The translations under genes were made by a program, and so were the position numbers. Positions 57,304 through 64,000 of a stretch of DNA of 64,000 bases are shown here, in pieces (positions within the stretch are counted from its first letter, which is position 1; each line of letters opens with the position of its first letter). The DNA lies in contig NW_024881538.1 of the NCBI RefSeq assembly GCF_019059575.1, forward strand, positions 248,001 to 312,000, written 5' to 3'. The notes under the pieces were generated by a model. It saw only the letters and a program-made list of their open reading frames with translations. It was not told the DNA's origin and made no database searches. Source of the DNA: Amphibalanus amphitrite (taxonomy: Eukaryota; Arthropoda; Thecostraca; Balanomorpha; Balanidae).

Positions 57304-58245
57304 CCCTCGCACGACGGCCATTTCTCATAACACGAACGACCAGGGGGGGGGGGGGGGTTGTTACGACCCCCCCCTGGCGTTTCGAAACGGAAGGTCGTAG
57401 AGCTTAGCGGAAAAAAACAACGGATTGCTCTCAACGAGATCTCGCGATTGGTGGTATATTTTTTGGTCCTAGGTCAACATTTGACCTACTTTTGACCGGT
57501 CAAATGTCAAATTTTCGGAAAAATAGACTTTTTCAACTTTCGGCGGCGATTGCGGCAAAACGGTGGGAGATATCGACTTGAAACCTTCACTATCGTGTTC
57601 CTTGATCAATTCTCTATCGTTTGGTATGTATTTCGTTTCCCTAGCTCTAAAAATGGCGCGTTGGGAGCGCCGGAAGTCGGCAAGGTCACAGTCGGTGGCA
57701 GAAATTCGAAAAATCAAAATTTAAATTTTTGAAATCTGATTGTATTTTTGGATTTGGGAGGTCCATTTGCTCCCTATAGAAGCTAATATTGCTGCATATT
57801 CCCATTGAGGTGACAAGAATTAGCAAAATAGTGGTTCGGGCGCTTTTCAAAAATAGTACCGGGCGCTGTTCCTCTTGTGACGTCATAGCTCCGTGACCTG
57901 ACCTGACCCGGTCAAATTTCTTATACCATATGATAGCCAATACTTGCCCCAACATGCATGGGAAGTTTCATCACGATCCATCAACCGATGTCCGTACCAC
58001 CGGCAGGAAACCTCGGGCGTTGGCACTCAGTTTGTGAAAATCCGGCCGGAGGCTGTACCTCTTATGACGTCATAACTCCGTGACCTGACATGACCCGATC
58101 AATTTTTTTTTCGGCAAAAGATGCGCAAAGGTTGCCCCAGAGGGTATTGAAAATTTCAGCCCACTACGACAAGCCGTTTAGTGTGCACTTCGAAAAAACC
58201 TCAGGGGGGGTTGATACAACCCCCCCCCCCCTAGGCGTTCTAGGG
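57304..58245. mobile_element. piggyBac-like non-autonomous element, copy 3 (942 bp)
   Basis: It is flanked by TTAA (57300-57303 and 58246-58249), with ends CCCTCGCACG and the complement of CCCTAGAACG. G/C fold-back runs lie near both ends. About 700 bases of the interior are nearly identical to copy 2 at 17758-18756, including the ACTTTTGACCGGTCAAA motif, so the two moved recently relative to copy 1. Confidence 0.88.
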
Positions 58246-58519
58246 TTAATATCACACGCGACAAAAAGGTTGCAAGTCATTGGCAATACGTACCAAATTC
58301 ATTTCGACGAAGTGTTCTTTAGATACCGCGCCAAAGGCGCGCAAATTTTTCAAAAAGCAACCTCTTTTTTCGCTTTTTAGGCACACCTGTTATGTGTTCA
58401 CTGTTCAAAGCCTTTCTCGTTCTTTTAGCAAAGTTGGTGGGACAACAATAAGGGTTGGTGGGGACGCTCTGCCCATGGGTGACGGTGTAGAAAAAGTTTT
58501 TTGGTGACGGCATCCACAC

Positions 58520-59345
58520 CAAGGTAGGAGGGCGGCGACCAGCAGGAGGCCACCAATGGGTAGGAGGGTGGCGAGGAACAGGAGGGCGTCAATTAGATAG
58601 GTGGTGACGATCAACAAGAGGTCGCCAATAGGCAGGATGACGGCAATCAACAGCAGGTCGTCGATAGTTAGGAGGGCGGTCATCAACAGGAAATCACCAA
58701 TGGGTGTAAGGGTGATGATCAACAGGAGGGCAGCAATGGTGAGGAGGGCGCCTTTGCCCAAGAGGGTGACATTGAACAGGAGGGCGCCTGTGAGGAGGGT
58801 GCATATTAACAGGAAGGCGCCAGTAGGTAGGAGGGCGGCGATCAACAGGAGGGCGCCAGTGGGTAGAAGGGAACACGAGGATGCCTGAGAGGAGGGCGGT
58901 GATCAACTGGAAGGGGCCAGTGAGTAGGAGGGCGGCGATCAACAGGAGGGCACCAGTGGGTAGGAGGGAACACGAGGGCGCCAATAGGTAGGCCGGTCCA
59001 ATCAGCTGAGTATTCAACAGGAGTTACAGGAGGCAGCCAATAGGTAGGAGGGCATCAATAGGCAGAAGGGCGGCGATCAACAGGAGGGCGCTAGACGGGA
59101 GGAGGGCGGCAACCAAAATTCCAGAGGAGGGCGCTATAGGCGCCCTATCGCAGTGGGCGCGATAGGAGTGCGCCCGCCAGCAAAAGGGCGCCAGTGGGTA
59201 GCTGGGCGGTGACCTACATGAGGGCGCCTTTGTGTAAGAGGGCGCCGATTTATAGGAGGGCGCCAATAGGTGGGAGTATGCCGGCCAAAATGAGGGCGCC
59301 AGTGAGTAGGAGGGCAGCAATCAACAGGCTTAGATTAGCGACTAC
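58520..59345. repeat. GGAGGGCG minisatellite
   Basis: Units of 30-60 bases built from TAGGAGGGCGGCGATCAACA and GGAGGGCGCCAGTGGG recur with variation for about 800 bases. The reading frames through it are repeat artefacts. Confidence 0.85.
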
Positions 59346-59363
59346 CGCTACGATTAGAGCGCT

Positions 59364-59516
59364 GAGGGCGCCCGAGGGCGCCCTCCAACCGCATTTTCCC
59401 TGTTAACACATTCGCGATTGGAGGGCGCCTTGGGCGCCCTCCAATCGCAAAGGGCGCCTTCGGCGCCAAGGGGGGGGGGGGCATGGCCCAGTGCCCCCCC
59501 CCCCTGCCTACGCCCC
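59364..59516. repeat. GGGCGCC palindromes and G/C fold-back
   Basis: GCGATTGGAGGGCGCC, then TTG, then its exact complement GGCGCCCTCCAATCGC form a 16-bp perfect stem. Further GGCGCC dyads (AGGGCGCCTTCGGCGCC) and a G-run/C-run pair (59470-59511) follow. This resembles one end of a MITE, but no partner end was found. Confidence 0.7.
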
Positions 59517-59520
59517 TGTC

Positions 59521-60595
59521 CATCTGCCTGTTTGGGATATGATTGAGTGTAGGACGTATGTAGGTGATGGGAGGCCATGGGGAGAGGAGAAAGAAATGGG
59601 AAGAGCACCGACGTTTGTTCATGATCTTGATTATAGAGAAGCTGATACAATTAATTGTTCGTTGATGAACATATTGAAGCATACTGGAACTGAGCACATG
59701 TCGATGGTAAAATCAGTTCCACTCCCAGTCCAACAGAAAACAGCACCTCTGGAGGCCCGGATCTGCGCATGGCTGGTCTAACTCGAACCGCGGTTCCACA
59801 AGCACTAAACGGGCGTCACTTCCCGAACTAACGGCAATTGAGGTGCATGCAAACACGCCCCGGCAAAATGCGACTCCAATTAGCCTGTGCATTTGCCGCA
59901 TCCGACAATAAAGCACGAAATTCGCGGTGCCGCACGAAGGCATGATGTCAGACCGCCATTGGCCCCGTCGTTAAATCGGCGCACCTGATGCACTCGATGG
60001 TTCAAAGCTGAGGGATATTTGGAATGGACACCCCGCCGGCTCGCTGGCATATGTGCGGTACCAGCGCCCACGCCCGCTGCCATATGATCACGCAGACCCG
60101 GTCTCCGACCACTTTGTACGCGGTGATATTGAAAAAGATACGACAGTTATGGTTAGTTACGAAGGCTCATCGAAATGATAGCATGCGCCAAATGCGCCCC
60201 ATTTGACCGATTCCGGCCACCCGAGGACACAACGGTCGCTGAGCTGGAGACAATGAACATCAAAGGCCAGTGATCGAGACATGCCATGCTATGCGACTTA
60301 CGGAATGCACCCACACAAGCGCTTTGCGACACAAGCGACTTAGAACCACAACGAATGGTGACATCACACACATGAACAAAAGAATAAAAGGAACTCCAAC
60401 TATCATTGCGCCATTAGGATTTCGCTCTTCGTTTGTTCAAAGGGAAAGTCATCTCCGAGATATTCCCAGTCCACTGTCCAGTTTCAGGCGGGCGTGAGTC
60501 ATCTGCGAGCCGATCCCATCAGAAACCGGCACGAATTCCGATAATTTGATAGGCTAATGACCACAGTTTGATGGAATAGGTGGGCCCTATTACTG
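59521..60595. other. Unassigned sequence before the satellite
   Basis: No gene, element border or clear repeat is recognised. Confidence 0.35.
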
Positions 60596-60599
60596 ATTA

Positions 60600-61735
60600 G
60601 GGTGTCTCATACCGTACGCTCCCCAGATCTGTTGTCCAGTATCCCACATGTTCCAGGCATGTGTGGCTGGGGGCTGCGTCGATATGGTTCATGCATACCT
60701 GACGCACAACGGATTTAACTGTGTCAACATGATTCATGCATGTTGAATCGCCACACCAATGCGTGTTATAATACCCGGCGCATAAATGGGCCCGCATGAT
60801 TCAGGCATGTTTGGTTGGGAGCTGCGTCGATATGGTTTAGACGTACCTGACGCACGACGGATCTAACTGTCAACATGATTCATGCATGTTGAATCGCCTC
60901 ATCGATACGGGTCAAAGAAACGGCGTATGTGAGCCCACATGATTCAAGCGTGTGTGGCTGGGAGCCACGTAGATATGGTTCAGGCATGCCTGACGAACAA
61001 CGAATTTTAGCTGTGTCAACATGATCATGCATGCTGAATTTCCGTACCGATACGGATCAGAGAACCGGTGTAGGGAAGCCCACATGACTCGGGCGTGTGT
61101 GGCTGGGAGCCGCGTAAATATAGTTCAGGCATACTTGACGAACAACGAATTTAGCTGTGTCAACATGATTCATGCATGTTGCATTGCCGCGCCGATACGT
61201 GTCAGAATACCGGGCACATAGATGAGCCCACATGATTCAGGCATGTGTGGCTGGGAGCCGCGACGATGTGGCCTCACGCCGATATGTTTCAGGCATACCG
61301 GTTGCATGAATGAGCCCACGTAATTCAAGCGCGTGTGTCTTATAGCCGCGTCGGTACGGTTCAGGCATACCTGACGAATAGCGAATTCTAACTGGGTGAA
61401 CATGATTCATTCATATTTGGCCAATCGATTATTCACGCCGATAAGGTTCAGGCATACCGGGGTACGGTTCAGGCATACCTGACGAGCAGCAAATTTAACT
61501 GTGTCAAACTGGGTCATGCATGTTTGATAGATCAATTTCTCACGCCGATATGGGTCAGGCAGACTGCCGGCGCACAAATGACTCACGTGATTCGGGCGTG
61601 TGTGGCTTGTAAGCCGTGTCGGTACGGTTCAGTCATATCCGACGAACAGTGATTGAACTGGGTCAACATGGTTCATGCGTGATCAATCGCTTCCTCACGC
61701 CGATATGGGTCAGGCCTTCCGGGCGCTTAAGTGGG
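60600..61735. repeat. 149-bp satellite, diverged edge
   Basis: Degenerate and partly deleted copies of the satellite seen at 62.2-64 kb. The cores CACATGATTCAAGCGTGTG, AACATGATTCATGCATGTT and GATATGGTTCAGGCAT recur, but the spacing is irregular. Confidence 0.85.
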
Positions 61736-62165
61736 CGCTGCGTCCATTGTCCTCCCTGACTGCGTGAGGGGTTATCCTGTGCAAATAGCTCCCGACCGAC
61801 TGCTGGAGTCGTGGGTCCCTCCCCAGTGTTATCGGACAAAAGGTCAACCACTTGGCCCCACAGAGGTGACCCCTGCGTCCCTCCCGCGCCTTCCCCTCCC
61901 CCTCGTGAGCTGGCGGTGGTTTTACACGCCGCGACGCCCGGCGGCGGTGTCACGACGTGACGTAACGGCCCTATTACTGCTGACGGCCGAGTGTTGGCCG
62001 CCCGACCGGTGGGCGCGCACAGCGGAATGGGTGGGGGAGCCCCGTCCGCGGAAGTATAGCTGGCACTCCCCGGCGGCCATCACAGCGACAATGCTTTGAT
62101 GTGTGCATTTGTCCTGGTGACGTCACCCGGCACCCAACGAATAGCGTCATTGGCTCCATCTTAGT
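61736..62165. other. Non-satellite segment interrupting the array
   Basis: About 430 bases of GC-rich sequence without the satellite cores lie between diverged and homogeneous copies. No inverted ends or target duplication were found, so its origin is unknown. Confidence 0.6.
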
Positions 62166-64000
62166 CAGGTGATGCGCCGCGTCGATATGTTTTAGGCATA
62201 CCTGACGAACAGCGAATTTAACTGACAACATGATTCATGCATGTTGAATCGCCGCATCGGTACGGTTCAGGCGTACCGGGCGCATAGATGAGTGGGCAGT
62301 AATCGCCACGCCATGTGTGGATCGCCCATGATCGTAAATACATACATACATACATACCCACATGGTTCAGGCATGTGTGACTTGGCACTGCGTCGATATG
62401 GTTCAGGCATATCTGACGAACAGCGACTTTTACTCTGTCAACATGAATCAGGCATGTTGCATTGCCGCACCGATACGGTGCAGGCGTACCCGGCGCATAA
62501 ATGAGCCCATATGGTTCAGGCATGTGTGGCTTGGAGCTGCGTCGATATGGTTCAGGCATACCCGGCGAACAGCGAGTTTTACTGTGTCAACATGATTTAT
62601 GCATGTGGAATTGCCGCACCGATACGGTGCCGGCGTACCCGGCGCATAGATGAGCCCACATGGTTCAGGCATGTGTGGCTTGGCGCTGCATCGACATTGT
62701 TCAGGCATATCTGACGAACAGCGAGTTTTACTGTGTCAACATGATTCATGCATGTTGCATTGCCGCACCGATACGGTGCAGGCGTACCCGGCGCATAGAT
62801 GAGCCCACATGGTTCAGGCATGTGTGGCTTGGCGCTGCATCGATATGGTTCAGGCATATCTGACGAACAGCGAGTTTTACAGTGTCAACATGATTCATGC
62901 ATGTTGAATTGCCGCACCGATACGGTGCAGGCGTACCCGGCGCATAAATGAGCCCACATGGTTCAGGCATGTGTGGCTTGGCGCTGCTTCGATACGGTTT
63001 AGGCATATCTGACGAACAGCGAGTTTTACTGTGTCAACATGATTCATGCATGTTGCATTGCCGCACCGATACGGTGCAGTCGTACCCGGCGCATGAATGA
63101 GCCCACATGGTTCAGGCATGTGTGGCTTGGCGCTGCGTCGATATGGTTCAGGCATATCTGACGAACAGCGAGTTTTAATGTGTCAACATGATTCGTGCAT
63201 GTTGCATTGCCGCACCGATACGGTGCAGGCGTACCCGGTGCATAATGAGCCCACATGGTTCAGGCATGTGTGGCTTGGCGCTGCATCGATATGGTTCAGG
63301 TATATCTGACGAACAGCGAGTTTTACAGTGTCAACATGATTCATGCATGTTGAATTGCCGCACCGATACGGTGCAGGCGTACCCGGCGCATAAATGAGCC
63401 CACATGGTTCAGGCATGTGTGGCTTGGCGCTGCGTCGATATGGTTCAGGCATATCTGACGAACAGCGAGTTTTACTGTGTCAACATGATTCATGCATGTT
63501 GCATTGCCGCACCGATACGGTGCAGTCGTACCCGACGCATAAATGAACCCACATGGTTCAGGCATGTGTGACTTGGCGCTGCGTCGATATGGTTCAGGCA
63601 TATCTGACGAACAGCGACTTTTACTCTGTCAACATGAATCAGGCATGTTGCATTGCCGCACCGATACGGTGCAGGCGTAACCGGCGCATAAATGAGCCCA
63701 CATGGTTCAGGCATGTGTGGCTTGGCGCTGCGTCGATATGGTTCAGGCATACCTGACGAACAGCAAGATTTACTGTGTCAACATGATTCATGCATGTTGA
63801 ATTGCCGCACCGATACGGTGCAGTCGTACCCGGCGCATAAATGAGCCCACATGGTTCAGGCATGTGTGGCTTGAAGCTGCGTCGATATGGTTCAGGCATA
63901 TCTGACGAACAGCGAGTTTTACTCTGTCAACATGAATCAGGCATGTTGCATTGCCGCACCGATACGGTGCAAGCGTACCCGGCGCATAAATGAGCCCACA
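62166..64000. repeat. 149-bp tandem satellite, homogeneous part
   Basis: About twelve head-to-tail copies of a 149-base unit continue past the right edge of the window. Each unit holds four related cores of about 19 bases (ATGG or equivalent at unit positions 9, 45, 90 and 122; spacing 36, 45, 32 and 36). Each core is an inverted repeat around a 7-base spacer like GTTCAGG. The 86-codon frames on the - strand repeat every 149 bases; 149 is not a multiple of 3, so they do not form one long protein. Confidence 0.95.

Noticed and set aside
58405..59320. Hydrophobic frames (LLLIAALLPIG-type) resembling membrane proteins
   Set aside because: They are the reverse strand of the GGAGGGCG minisatellite.
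62340..62640. tRNA-like GGTTCA words
   Set aside because: GGTTCAGGC is the satellite spacer; no cloverleaf with anticodon arm could be drawn.
62218..63899. Repeated 86-codon frames on the - strand in the satellite
   Set aside because: The unit is 149 bases, so the frame changes every copy; the frames are products of the repeat.
62166..64000. CRISPR array
   Set aside because: Direct repeats have no unique spacers and the DNA is animal; it is a satellite.

Overview
The window is eukaryotic, animal nuclear DNA, probably from an arthropod and possibly a crustacean. I infer this from exons with GT/AG introns that encode two animal proteins, long GA microsatellites, an I-like LINE, mariner, hAT-like and piggyBac-like elements, and a tandem satellite. 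The species cannot be named from sequence alone. No tRNA, rRNA, operon or CRISPR array was found.

Two protein genes lie tail to tail. The + strand at the left edge carries the last two exons of SPPL3, an intramembrane aspartyl protease (425-569 and 1629-1697). The - strand carries what looks like the complete paxillin gene. It runs from a TATA promoter near 52.91 kb to the stop codon at 4823, about 48 kb. Ten exons whose splice phases all agree give a protein of about 585 residues with five LD motifs and four LIM domains. An alternative first exon (23289-23353) and an alternative last exon with its own poly(A) signal (10621-10740) predict shorter isoforms. One of these has a substituted second half of LIM3 and an acidic tail.

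The most unusual signal is at the exon borders. In both genes, on opposite strands, short pieces spanning an exon-intron junction are tandemly copied into the adjacent intron. SPPL3 has 14 extra donor-junction copies downstream and 4 acceptor-junction copies upstream of one exon. Paxillin exons ending at 52333, 49350, 38067 and 7416 show the same pattern to different extents. Many copies keep a usable-looking GT or AG, so they are possible decoy or alternative splice sites.

The introns and flanks are crowded with mobile elements: three TTAA-flanked piggyBac-like elements (2.5, 17.8 and 57.3 kb), another TTAA element (42.4 kb), hAT-like elements with 8-bp target duplications (20.96, 30.7, 45.5 and 47.55 kb), a mariner relic (50.2 kb), a 1.17-kb TIR element (25.8 kb) and a nearly full-length I-like LINE (31.7-37 kb). 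Several minisatellites and long GA tracts are present. The right end (60.6-64.0 kb) is a 149-bp satellite built of four sub-units, each centred on a small dyad whose arms change together.
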